Source: Paraburkholderia fungorum (lineage in GTDB: Bacteria; Pseudomonadota; Gammaproteobacteria; Burkholderiales; Burkholderiaceae). From it: DNA of 64,000 nucleotides. This document shows, one piece after another, positions 54,228 to 64,000 of the stretch. Both the position numbers and the translations under genes were made by a program. Position 1 is the first letter of the stretch; each line of letters starts with the position of its first letter. Below the pieces are notes generated by a model. That model made no database searches and had not been told where the DNA came from. It saw only the letters and a list, made by a program, of their open reading frames with translations. The DNA lies in NCBI RefSeq assembly GCF_900099835.1, contig NZ_FNKP01000003.1, positions 1,178,001-1,242,000 on the forward strand. Reading direction: 5' to 3'.

Positions 54228-54563
54228 ATGGATCCATTGATCAACAGTTTGATGCTGAAGATGAGACATAACCGCGTCTACACCATCGGGACTTTTTCCC
54301 GTAGGTTTGGCGTATCGGAGCAGGTTGTCGAATCTGCGCTCGCCACCCTGGTCGAAAGCGGCAAGGTGCGCGCGTGCTTCAATGCGCGCCGCGATATTGG
54401 ATATTGCCTTGCCGGTGCCAAACCGGTAGGCGGGTCGACGGGTCTCTCCAACGTCACCACGGTTGCCACGCTGCCTGTGACGCGTCGCGTCGATGGCGCG
54501 CTAGCAGGATACGAGCGGCAACTCGACGCACATCGTTCGCTTGCGATGCTGATCCGGCGCTAA
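54228..54563 (+). CDS. Small winged-HTH-like protein
   Basis: A 111-residue protein. Its start MDPLINSLMLKMRHNRVYTI leads into GTFSRRFGVSEQVVESALATLVESGKV, a clear helix-turn-helix pattern. The C-terminal 45 residues are low-complexity. The frame runs upstream to 54021, but this ATG begins the conserved-looking part. Probably a small DNA-binding regulator of unknown target. Confidence 0.65.
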   Translation: MDPLINSLMLKMRHNRVYTIGTFSRRFGVSEQVVESALATLVESGKVRACFNARRDIGYCLAGAKPVGGSTGLSNVTTVATLPVTRRVDGALAGYERQLDAHRSLAMLIRR

Positions 54564-54727
54564 TGCCGCCGGAGTTGTGGAGCGAGAGCGTTAATCAATT
54601 CGATAACGTCCCGCACAATCGGCGCACGTCGATTCTGCGAAAACCATTCCATAAAAGCTTATTTGCGGTTATCCGGTCGCATGACATAACTTGAGGTGCA
54701 TGGGCTTGAATTAACGGAGCATGCACG

Positions 54728-54976
54728 ATGGCAAATTCAGCGACAGCTATCTGGGACGGATTTCGGCATCCACGTAACGTGCTGCGGCACTGGGTCAGGC
54801 GTCAGACCCGTGAAATCCACGATGAACGTTTGGACGAAGCAGTGGTGTCGTCGGTCCACCATGCCAACTCAACCGAGCGGCTTGAGCGCATTGCGGCCTA
54901 TGCGCGAACCGGCTATTTCCACGTCGAATACACCGCAGGCATGTTCGTGGTTCCGCTCGACATTCCGCCGGAATGA
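54728..54976 (+). CDS. Hypothetical protein, 82 aa
   Basis: A small protein (MANSATAIWDGFRHPRN) with basic and aromatic residues and no signal or membrane segment. It follows AACGGAGCATGCACG. Such proteins occur singly in Burkholderiales genomes. Function unknown. Confidence 0.6.
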   Translation: MANSATAIWDGFRHPRNVLRHWVRRQTREIHDERLDEAVVSSVHHANSTERLERIAAYARTGYFHVEYTAGMFVVPLDIPPE

Positions 54977-55134
54977 ACGCAGCGACGCTTTGCAGCGCGC
55001 CTTTTTCCAGCGCATAACTTTCCACGAATCGTTATTTCCATCCCGCGTGGTAATCGCCTAGGCTGAATTATCGGGTGCCTATGTCAATTGCCGCCGCGCG
55101 TCGCGTGTTGCGGCTAAATGCGATGGAGATGTCG

Positions 55135-55896
55135 ATGGTTGCCACTATTGAGCAAAAGAAAGAAGACGGCTCCGCGCGCCTGGCGTGGATCGCCGGTGTC
55201 GGCGCGAGCGCCGGACTCGGGGCCGCACTCGCGCGACGCTTCTCGAGCGAAGGCCTGACGGTCGCCGTGACGGGACGTTCGCGCGAGCGACTCGACGCGG
55301 TAGTCGCCGAAATTCGCGCCCACGGTGGCCATGCAATCGCGTTGCCGGGCGATGTCACCAGCGAAGACGATCTGGCCGCTATAGCGCGTCAACTGGCTGA
55401 TACCGGCACGCTCGAAGCCGCGATCTTCAACGCAGCGGGTGCGATCCGTGCGCCGACGCTGGAATTGTCCGCGGAGCAATTCGAGGCGGCGTGGCGTGTG
55501 ACTACACTCGGTGGATTCCTGTTCGCCCGCGCTGCACTGCAACTACTGCTTGAGAGCGGAAGCGGCTCGTTACTTTTCACTGGCGCAACCGCGTCGCTGC
55601 GAGGACGTCCGCCGTTCGCGGCATTCGCGTCGGCCAAAGCCGGCTTGAGATCTTTGACTCAAAGTCTTGCCCGCGAATTCGGGCCGCGAAATATTCATGT
55701 CGCGCATGTGGTGGTCGACGGCGGTATCGACGGCGAGCGTCTGCGCACGGCGTCGCCGCAACGGGTGGCCGAGCGCGGTCCCGACGGCCTGCTGAATCCC
55801 GCCGATATCGCCGACGCGTACTGGCATCTGCATCGGCAAGGTCGAAGCGCGTGGTCGCAGGAAATCGATTTGCGGCCGTTCAATGAGTCGTTTTAA
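55135..55896 (+). CDS. SDR family oxidoreductase with altered catalytic Tyr
   Basis: A 253-residue Rossmann-fold short-chain dehydrogenase. The cofactor loop reads GVGASAGLGAALARRF and is followed by VTGRSRERLDAV and DVTSEDDLAA. The active-site stretch reads GATASLRGRPPFAAFASAK. The Tyr of the usual Y-x-x-x-K is Phe (FASAK), while the Lys is kept. The ATG at 55135 has GGAG six bases upstream, so it is preferred over 55075. It lies 18 bp before the CmcJ-like gene. Some SDR relatives with this Phe are known, so it may be active by another residue. Confidence 0.82.
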   Translation: MVATIEQKKEDGSARLAWIAGVGASAGLGAALARRFSSEGLTVAVTGRSRERLDAVVAEIRAHGGHAIALPGDVTSEDDLAAIARQLADTGTLEAAIFNAAGAIRAPTLELSAEQFEAAWRVTTLGGFLFARAALQLLLESGSGSLLFTGATASLRGRPPFAAFASAKAGLRSLTQSLAREFGPRNIHVAHVVVDGGIDGERLRTASPQRVAERGPDGLLNPADIADAYWHLHRQGRSAWSQEIDLRPFNESF

Positions 55897-55914
55897 CGTG
55901 ATGAGGACGTGAAC

Positions 55915-56754
55915 ATGAGCGAGATCGTCATCGATACGCCCGCGTCGGCCACAACAATCGACGCAGAATTGAATTACCTCGAATTTACCGGGGAAAAGCC
56001 CGTTTCGTATCAATACGATCCGCCGCCGGGCGTCCCGAAACGCAGTGGCGTGTATCGCGCACATCGGGTGCCGATTTCAAACGCGCGTGTCGCGCCACCG
56101 CCCGGCGCGTTATCGATCGATAGAAACGGTTTCGAACTGCATCGGCAACCGAGCGCGTTACGCGATTTTTCGGACCCGGCCCAGATCAAATCGATCTATT
56201 ACCCGGAAGCAGAATTGCTGCTCAAACGCGCTACCGGTGCAAGACGGGTGGTGGTGTTCGATCACACGCTGCGTGACGGAAGACCGGAGCGCACCGATGG
56301 CGTGCGGGAGCCGGTCAAGTACATTCATAACGATCAGACCTTCGTGTCGGGGCCGCGAAGGGTACGCGATCACCTGCCTACAGGTGAAGCAGAGCAGTTG
56401 TTGCAAGGCCGCGTGGCGATTGTCAACCTGTGGCGGCCGATTGGCGACACCGTGCAATCGTCACCGCTGGCGCTGTGTGATTCGCGCAGTATCGCGCTGA
56501 ACGATCTGGTGGCATCAGACCTTGTTTATCCAGACAAGGTCGGCGAGACCTACGCGCTGGTGTTCAATCCGCGGCATCGCTGGTACTACTTTCCGCACAT
56601 GACGCCCGACGAATACCTGCTGCTGAAAATCTACGATTCGGCGGGTGATCCGATTGCACGGCTCAGTGCGCACACAGCGTTCGACGATCCGACATCGCCA
56701 CCCGATGCACCCGCGCGCCGCAGTATCGAATTGCGCTCGCTGCTGTTCTTCTGA
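55915..56754 (+). CDS. CmcJ/NvfI family oxidoreductase
   Basis: A 279-residue protein of the CmcJ/AsaB-type group, relatives of the cephamycin methoxylase partner and of fungal dioxygenases. It has LNYLEFTGEKPVSYQYDPP, RVVVFDHTLRDGRPERTDGV, the conserved IVNLWRPIGDTVQSSPLALC and HRWYYFPHMTPDEYLLLKIYDS. The His in FDHTLR and the PHM region are likely metal or substrate contacts. ATG at 55915 chosen over a GTG at 55909 by RBS spacing. It is co-transcribed with the SDR and convergent with the LLM/sulfonate operon. Confidence 0.82.
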   Translation: MSEIVIDTPASATTIDAELNYLEFTGEKPVSYQYDPPPGVPKRSGVYRAHRVPISNARVAPPPGALSIDRNGFELHRQPSALRDFSDPAQIKSIYYPEAELLLKRATGARRVVVFDHTLRDGRPERTDGVREPVKYIHNDQTFVSGPRRVRDHLPTGEAEQLLQGRVAIVNLWRPIGDTVQSSPLALCDSRSIALNDLVASDLVYPDKVGETYALVFNPRHRWYYFPHMTPDEYLLLKIYDSAGDPIARLSAHTAFDDPTSPPDAPARRSIELRSLLFF

Positions 56755-56848
56755 GGCAGGCTTCTTTCGCCAGTCGACATAGCAAACGAGGGCGATGCGC
56801 CGATGGCGGACGCGAGCAATTGCGCGTCCGCAACGGCCTATGGAGATG

Positions 56849-58210
56849 TTATCGAACCAGCGCCACCTCATCTTTCGCCAGAACATGACGGTTCACTGGC
56901 CGTGGCAACCCGAGATTGTCGCGCAGCGTACTGCCTTCGTATTCGGTGCGGAACAGGCCGCGCTTTTGCAACTCCGGTACGACCAGTTCCGCGAATTCCG
57001 TGAGCCCGCCGGGCAGCCACGGCGACATGATATTGAAGCCGTCAGCGCCTTCTTCTTCGAACCATTGCTGCAACTGGTCCGCGATGCTTTGCGGCGTGCC
57101 GACCACCTGAAGATGCCCACGCGCGCCCGCTATCCGCAAATACAGGTCACGTATGGTCAGATTCTCGCGACGCGCCAGATCGAGCAACAGACGTTGCCTG
57201 CTTTTACCGCCATTCGTCTCCGGGAGTTCGGGAAACGGCCCGTCTACCGGATATTCCGACAGATCGACGCCGCCCGACATATTGGACAACAGCGACAAGC
57301 CGACCGTCGGATGAATCAGGTTTTGCAACGCGTCGAACTTCTCCTGTGCTTCTTCCTGGGTCCTGCCGATCACCGGGAAAATGCCGGGCATGATTTTCAG
57401 ATGATCCGGCTGTCGTCCATATCGAGCGAGCCTGCCTTTGATGTCGCGATAAAACGCCTGTGCCTCTTCGAGCGTTTGATGCGCGACGAAGATAACTTCC
57501 GCAGTTTGCGCGGCCAACTCCTTGCCGGCATCTGACGCACCCGCCTGCACGACGACCGGCCAGCCTTGCGGCGAACGCGCGACGTTCAGCGGACCGCGCA
57601 CCTTGAAGTGCGTGCCGCGATGGTTGAGCGTATGGAGCTTGTCCTGATCGAAGTACACGCCGCTGTCCTTGTCGCGAATGAAGGCGTCGTCTTCCCAGCT
57701 ATCCCAGAGGCCTGCGACCACGTCATAGAATTCACGCGCGCGTTCATAACGCACCGCGTGATCGGGGTGTTGTTCGAAATTGAAGTTGAGTGCTTCGGAC
57801 TCGGTGCTCGACGTGACCAGATTCCATCCCGATCGGCCGCCGCTCAGATGATCGAGAGACGCAAATTTGCGGGCCAGGTTATACGGCTCGTTGAAGGTCG
57901 TCGACACCGTTGCGATCAGCCCGATATTGCGCGTGACAACCGACAACGCGGACAGCAATGTAATCGGCTCGAAGTGATCGGCGCGCGCGGTTCGCGACAG
58001 CGAAGCCAGGTTGCTATCGCGGACGCTGACGCTGTCAGCGAAAAAAATCGCGTCGAATTTTGCGCGCTCTGCGATCTGTGCGAGCTCGGCGTAGTGCTGA
58101 AAATCGAGTCCGCCGCCCGCATGCGCGTCGGGATGCCGCCACGCGGCGATGTGATGGCCGGTTTCCATCAGGAACGCGCCGAGTCTGATCTGCCGTTTGC
58201 TCTTGCTCAT
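56849..58210 (-). CDS. LLM class flavin-dependent monooxygenase (NtaA/SnaA/DszA family)
   Basis: A 453-residue FMNH2-dependent monooxygenase. It begins with RQIRLGAFLMETGHHIAAWRH and has FDAIFFADSV, GLIATVSTTFNEPYNLARKFASLDHLSGGRSGWNLVTSS and PVVVQAGASDAGKELAA, diagnostic of the NtaA/DszA group, which cleaves C-S, C-N or C-O bonds in sulfones and chelators. Last gene of a minus-strand operon after a sulfonate-type ABC importer, so it probably desulfonates the imported compound. No flavin reductase gene is seen beside it. Confidence 0.9.
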   Translation of the reverse strand: MSKSKRQIRLGAFLMETGHHIAAWRHPDAHAGGGLDFQHYAELAQIAERAKFDAIFFADSVSVRDSNLASLSRTARADHFEPITLLSALSVVTRNIGLIATVSTTFNEPYNLARKFASLDHLSGGRSGWNLVTSSTESEALNFNFEQHPDHAVRYERAREFYDVVAGLWDSWEDDAFIRDKDSGVYFDQDKLHTLNHRGTHFKVRGPLNVARSPQGWPVVVQAGASDAGKELAAQTAEVIFVAHQTLEEAQAFYRDIKGRLARYGRQPDHLKIMPGIFPVIGRTQEEAQEKFDALQNLIHPTVGLSLLSNMSGGVDLSEYPVDGPFPELPETNGGKSRQRLLLDLARRENLTIRDLYLRIAGARGHLQVVGTPQSIADQLQQWFEEEGADGFNIMSPWLPGGLTEFAELVVPELQKRGLFRTEYEGSTLRDNLGLPRPVNRHVLAKDEVALVR

Positions 58211-58266
58211 CATTTTCTCCATCGACTACCGTTGTTTTTAGCTGTCTTTTACCGTCGTTCCACGCG

Positions 58267-59130
58267 TTACCACGCGAGGCGCCATTCCGTGATGGGCGGG
58301 TTTGGAGCGGTAGCCGGCGATTTCAGACCGTCGTTGCCGTCGAACGGCTTATCGCTTGCAACGTCCGCCTCACCAAAATCCGCGACGATCTCGTCACGCA
58401 AGCGAATGAACCGTGGATCGCTACGCTCGCGCGGTCGTGGCAATCCGATATCGACGATTCGTTTGATACGCCCAGGGCGCGGGGCCATCGTCACCACGCG
58501 ATCGCCGAGGTACACGGCTTCGTCCACGTCGTGCGTGACGAGGATCATCGTGATGTGTTCCTGTTGCCAGATACGCTGCAATTCGTTTTGCAGACGCCCA
58601 CGAGTCAACGCGTCAAGCGCGCCGAATGGCTCGTCGAGCAACAGCACGCGCGGCCGGTTGACCAGTCCGCGTGCAATCGCGACACGCTGCGCCATACCGC
58701 CCGACAATTGATTCGGGTACGCGTTTTCAAAGCCCTTCAGACCAACCAGCGCGATGTGTTCGGCGACTGCATCGCGCTTCTGTTTCGCTGAAAGCGGCGC
58801 GTTACGCAACGCAGCCTGAATGTTTTGCGACGCGGTGAGCCACGGAAACAGCCGGTGGTCCTGAAACACGATCCCGCGTTCGAGCGACGTATCGCGCACC
58901 CGTTCACCGCCGACAAGAATCTCGCCGGTGTAATCGGTATCGAGGCCAGCGATCAGACGCAACAACGTCGACTTGCCGCAACCGCTCGAACCGAGCACGC
59001 TGACGAATTCGCCGGGTCGTACATGCAGGCTGACGTCGTCGAGTACTTCCAGCGTCTTGCCGTGCTGGATATAGCGCTTTCGAACGTGGCGAATGTCGAG
59101 CCCTTCCAGTTCTGATGCAACAGTGGTCAT
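58267..59130 (-). CDS. Aliphatic sulfonate/nitrate-type ABC ATP-binding protein (SsuB-like)
   Basis: A 287-residue ATPase with Walker A (GSSGCGKST), Q-loop VFQDHRLFPWLTA, signature NQLSGGMAQRVAIARGLV, Walker B (VLLLDEPFGALD) and switch His (ILVTHDVDEAV). It powers the sulfonate-type importer whose two permeases and binding protein lie upstream in the same operon. It precedes the LLM monooxygenase by 56 bp. Confidence 0.92.
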   Translation of the reverse strand: MTTVASELEGLDIRHVRKRYIQHGKTLEVLDDVSLHVRPGEFVSVLGSSGCGKSTLLRLIAGLDTDYTGEILVGGERVRDTSLERGIVFQDHRLFPWLTASQNIQAALRNAPLSAKQKRDAVAEHIALVGLKGFENAYPNQLSGGMAQRVAIARGLVNRPRVLLLDEPFGALDALTRGRLQNELQRIWQQEHITMILVTHDVDEAVYLGDRVVTMAPRPGRIKRIVDIGLPRPRERSDPRFIRLRDEIVADFGEADVASDKPFDGNDGLKSPATAPNPPITEWRLAW

Positions 59131-59181
59131 GAGAACGGTCCTGTATCAGTTAGCGGACAAGCTGCATTTGAAGCGTGTGCG

Positions 59182-60066
59182 TCAGGATGCGCTCAACGTA
59201 GTCGCTTCACGCGACGGACGCACCGTGCGCCGTGCAAAAATGGCCCGCTCGACAGCGCGAGCCAGCGAGTTGAGCGCCCAACCGGTCAAGCCGACGACGA
59301 TGATCCCCAGCAGCACCAGATCCATCCTGAACTGCTCGCTGCCGTCGATCAGCAGATTGCCGATGCCGCTGCCCGAAACCAGCAGGTACTCGGCGCCAAG
59401 TGTCGCGAGCCACGAATAGATCAGCGCGAGATAGATGCCGGTGAAGATCGACGGCAGGGCGGCGGGAAGAATCACGTGTGCGACGAGTTGCAATCGCGTA
59501 TAGCGGAACGCGCGAGCCACTTCGATATAGCTGCGCGGCACGGCATGAATGCCGTCGCACGTGTGCGCGGTGACGGGCAGCAATGCCGCGAGTGAGAGGA
59601 AAACGACCTTGGCGGCATCGCCGAGGCCGAACCACACTGAAATCAGCGGAATCCACGCGAATAGCGAGATCTGCTTGAACGTATCGAAGCTCGGCCCGAC
59701 CATCCGCCGCGCGATCGGTGAGAAACCCAGCAGGCCGCCAAGCAGCAGTCCGCCGACGGTGCCAATGACAAACCCGCAAGCCTCGCGTGCCAGTGACGCG
59801 GATAACGCACGCACCAACGCGCCGCTCTGCAGTTGTTGCGTGCCGGCATGCAGAACCGCCAGAGGGCTCACCAGCAGGCCGCTTTTGACCAGGTGCAATG
59901 CCGATATCGCCGACCATAGCGCGACCGCAATGGCGGGCAATACGAGGCCGCGCCACGCAGCGCTTCGTCGGCTGAGAAAGGTGCTTTTCTTTTTTCGCTC
60001 GACGGGCAGATCGCAACTGCAGGGCGGCGGTCCGTTGCGGGCAGTGAAGATCGAAGGAAAGCGCAT
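59182..60066 (-). CDS. ABC permease, SsuC-like (second of two)
   Basis: A 294-residue inner-membrane permease with about six helices. The EAA loop reads EVARAFRYTRLQLVAHVILPAALP. The N-terminal 40 residues are long and basic. It pairs with the permease at 60093, 26 bp away. Sulfonate importers often use a homodimer, so two different permeases suggest a heterodimer. Confidence 0.9.
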   Translation of the reverse strand: MRFPSIFTARNGPPPCSCDLPVERKKKSTFLSRRSAAWRGLVLPAIAVALWSAISALHLVKSGLLVSPLAVLHAGTQQLQSGALVRALSASLAREACGFVIGTVGGLLLGGLLGFSPIARRMVGPSFDTFKQISLFAWIPLISVWFGLGDAAKVVFLSLAALLPVTAHTCDGIHAVPRSYIEVARAFRYTRLQLVAHVILPAALPSIFTGIYLALIYSWLATLGAEYLLVSGSGIGNLLIDGSEQFRMDLVLLGIIVVGLTGWALNSLARAVERAIFARRTVRPSREATTLSAS

Positions 60067-60092
60067 GTGAGCTCCTTTGCGGTGACACGGTT

Positions 60093-60944
60093 TCAGTCCC
60101 GAAACGCGGACGGCTGGCCGCGCCTCAGACGCGTTTCGAGTGCTTCGAGCAGACGGTTCACGACGAATCCGATCGCGCCGACCATGACGACCGACGCCAT
60201 CACCAGATCGAGCTGGAACAGTTGCCTGCCATAAACGATGAGATAGCCAAGTCCTTCAGACGAAGCAACCAGCTCGACCACGACCAGCGCCAGCCACGCT
60301 TTCGTAAATGCCAGCCTCACGCCTGTTGCCAGCGTCGGCACCGCAGCGGGCAGCACGACGTGGACAATCCGCTGCCAGTGGCTGTACCCATAACCTCGCG
60401 CGACTTCTTCGAGGTTCTGCGGCGACTGCCGGAAGCCCTGTAACGTGCTGAGCGTGACCGGCACAAGCGCCGCATGCGCGATCAGGATGTATTTGAGCGG
60501 TTCACCCACGCCGACCAGCAGCAACAGAAACGGCAGCCAGCCCAATACGGGAATCTGCACGAGCGCGTTGAAGCCAGGCAGCACGTATGCTTCGAACGTG
60601 CGCGACAGACCGAGCGCCGCGCCGGTCACGAAGCCGAGCAGCGTCCCGATGGCGAAACCGAATACCACGCGTTGCAAGCTGATTAGCGTGTTACTCGCGA
60701 GGTCGCCGTTACGCGCGAGCTCCACGAACGTTTCGTAGACACGCGACGGCGGCGGCAGAATCTGCGGCGCGATCCAGCCCCGCTCGCAGCCGATGGTCCA
60801 CAGCGCGAATAGCGTTGCGGGCAGCAGCCACGGTGCAACGTGCCAGGCGATTTTGCGCAGCCGTTTGCGTGCGCGCGGAGCGTGACGCTGAGCGCTGCGC
60901 GCATCGCCATTCGCGGTGGGAAGGGGGATTGCCGTTTCGCTCAT
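60093..60944 (-). CDS. ABC permease, SsuC-like (first of two)
   Basis: A 283-residue permease with six helices and the EAA loop EVARGYGYSHWQRIVHVVLPAA. It follows the binding protein by 28 bp and is paralogous to the next permease. It forms part of the sulfonate-type transporter. Confidence 0.92.
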   Translation of the reverse strand: MSETAIPLPTANGDARSAQRHAPRARKRLRKIAWHVAPWLLPATLFALWTIGCERGWIAPQILPPPSRVYETFVELARNGDLASNTLISLQRVVFGFAIGTLLGFVTGAALGLSRTFEAYVLPGFNALVQIPVLGWLPFLLLLVGVGEPLKYILIAHAALVPVTLSTLQGFRQSPQNLEEVARGYGYSHWQRIVHVVLPAAVPTLATGVRLAFTKAWLALVVVELVASSEGLGYLIVYGRQLFQLDLVMASVVMVGAIGFVVNRLLEALETRLRRGQPSAFRD

Positions 60945-60972
60945 CGTCTCGCTCCGTGGTGGGTTAGCGCAG

Positions 60973-62040
60973 TTAGCTCAGCGGCTTACCGGCCGCGTCG
61001 TAACGGGTCCAGTAGTGGTCGAGATTTTGCGTATGCAGCGCGTTGTCGAGATAGTGCGGCTCGAACCAGCTGTCGACATCGACGGGTTGGCGGATCAGCT
61101 TCAGCTTGAGCGCGTCTTGCGCCACCGACTTATAGCGCGCGACGATGAACGGGTCGATCAATGGCGAATTGCGTGCCTTCAGCGGCTGGTTCGCAAACTC
61201 CGCCTGCCATTGCGCGACATCCACGCCGCTTTGCGCCCACAGCTTGAATAGCGCGTCCCGGTTCGTTTCGTCGGACGACCATTGCGAACCCTTGACGAAT
61301 GCATTCACTACCCGCTGCACGATGTCCGGGTGCGCATGCTCGAAGTCGTCCACGACCAGCAGATGCGATTGACGCGTGAATTGCGGGCCATCGTTCTGCG
61401 ATTCGTAGATGATCTTCGCGAGCCCCTGGTCGCGGAGTTTGTAAAGGTGATAGTCGTTAGTCGATGCGTCGATTCCTTTCGACGCCAGTGCCGCGAGCGA
61501 GCTTGCGGCGTCCAGGTTGATCACATGCAGATCGCGTTCGTCGAGTTTGTTCGCGGCGAGCGCGTTGTCGACCACCAGTTGCAGATTGGTGCCGCGAAAT
61601 ATCCCGACGCGGCGGCCCTTCAGATCCTTGATCGTGTGAATGTCGGAGTCGGGCGGCACGGCGATCTTGACGCCGGCGCGAACGCCGGACTCCAGCAGGA
61701 TGTGTGTCTTCAGACCGTTGGCCCGCGCGAGTACCGAGGGCAGGTCGCCTTGAAACGCGAAGTCCAGCGACTTGTCGGCGATGGCCTCGTTGACCGCCGG
61801 ACCCGCGCCCTTGAAAAAGAGCCACTGGACCTTGATGCCGTCAGCCGCGAATTCTTTTTCGAGCCGCTGCTGCAATTGCACCGTTGCGGCTGGCGAGCCG
61901 CCAAAAGTTGGCGGGTCGCCGATGCCCTGTTGAGCGACGCCAATACGAATAACGGCGGGTTTATCGGCATACGCGTGAAGCGTCGCCGTCGCCAACGCGG
62001 CGAACATCGCCAGAGATTTCAGTAGTTTGAAATAGCGCAT
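60973..62040 (-). CDS. Aliphatic sulfonate-type ABC substrate-binding protein (SsuA-like)
   Basis: A 355-residue periplasmic protein. Signal peptide (LLKSLAMFAALATATLHAYA), then PAVIRIGVAQQGIGDPPTFGG and IHTIKDLKGRRVGIFRGTNLQ, typical of SsuA/TauA-like proteins. Start at 62040 (MRYFKLLKSL) chosen because the signal peptide begins there. It heads the operon with two permeases, ATPase and LLM monooxygenase. Together these suggest use of an organosulfur compound when sulfate is scarce. Confidence 0.92.
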   Translation of the reverse strand: MRYFKLLKSLAMFAALATATLHAYADKPAVIRIGVAQQGIGDPPTFGGSPAATVQLQQRLEKEFAADGIKVQWLFFKGAGPAVNEAIADKSLDFAFQGDLPSVLARANGLKTHILLESGVRAGVKIAVPPDSDIHTIKDLKGRRVGIFRGTNLQLVVDNALAANKLDERDLHVINLDAASSLAALASKGIDASTNDYHLYKLRDQGLAKIIYESQNDGPQFTRQSHLLVVDDFEHAHPDIVQRVVNAFVKGSQWSSDETNRDALFKLWAQSGVDVAQWQAEFANQPLKARNSPLIDPFIVARYKSVAQDALKLKLIRQPVDVDSWFEPHYLDNALHTQNLDHYWTRYDAAGKPLS

Positions 62041-62118
62041 GGTTCCGTGGCAGGCAAGGTCGACCGGCGCATTCACGCACGCACTGGCGTGCCGGATGCG
62101 CCGGTGAAAACAGGAAGA

Positions 62119-64000
<1,882 letters not shown>

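Overview
The window is GC-rich, gene-dense proteobacterial DNA with a strong Burkholderiales flavour. A secreted DUF4148 protein, a Burkholderia-type porin, many LysR/GntR-controlled catabolic islets, a second groESL and tandem MFS permeases of the anion:cation symporter family all point to a Paraburkholderia or Caballeronia-like soil or plant-associated species, probably on a second chromosome or megaplasmid. This is inferred from gene content only.

Layout. (1) 1-3475: the end of a two-domain sugar ABC ATPase, its permease, then etfB-etfA. (2) 3476-10304: an AT-richer mobile module with about 1.1 kb of gene-free DNA and four overlapping minus-strand genes. Three are large tyrosine recombinases and one is a small HTH/coiled-coil protein, a Tn554/GMT-like recombinase operon with no visible cargo. 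(3) 10305-16598: a sugar or cyclitol catabolic operon whose first gene, a Gfo/Idh/MocA oxidoreductase, has lost its N-terminus at the island edge. It continues with a TIM-barrel isomerase, a single-domain sugar ABC ATPase, an IolD-like ThDP enzyme, an internally deleted aldehyde dehydrogenase and a pentonate dehydratase of the IlvD/EDD family. (4) 16684-27861: an alpha/beta hydrolase with a divergent LysR regulator, a signal-less binding protein, pyruvate oxidase, a response regulator and many small stress or hypothetical genes. (5) 27998-32997: glucarate module (gudD, two ACS-family MFS, divergent GntR regulator with a perfect palindromic operator). (6) 33860-38264: phosphonate module (MFS, iron alcohol dehydrogenase of phosphonoacetaldehyde reductase type, phnX, divergent LysR with a T-N11-A box). 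(7) 38331-44618: iron uptake (fecI, fecR, TonB siderophore receptor, a DUF3649-PepSY fusion, DUF3325) with a Fur-box-like site. (8) 44757-54976: porin, old yellow enzyme, MFS, a three-gene ATP-grasp/DUF6875/di-iron MBL cluster, yghU, an orphan MetQ-like binding protein and small genes. (9) 55135-62040: SDR and CmcJ-like oxidoreductases convergent with an LLM monooxygenase plus aliphatic-sulfonate-type ABC operon. (10) 62119-64000: groEL and the end of groES.

The most unusual items are the cargo-less recombinase operon, one of whose enzymes has lost its box I arginine and which sits at a truncated catabolic gene, and the ATP-grasp/DUF6875/stand-alone di-iron MBL cluster, which looks like a small uncharacterised pathway. 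No rRNA, tRNA or CRISPR array was seen.
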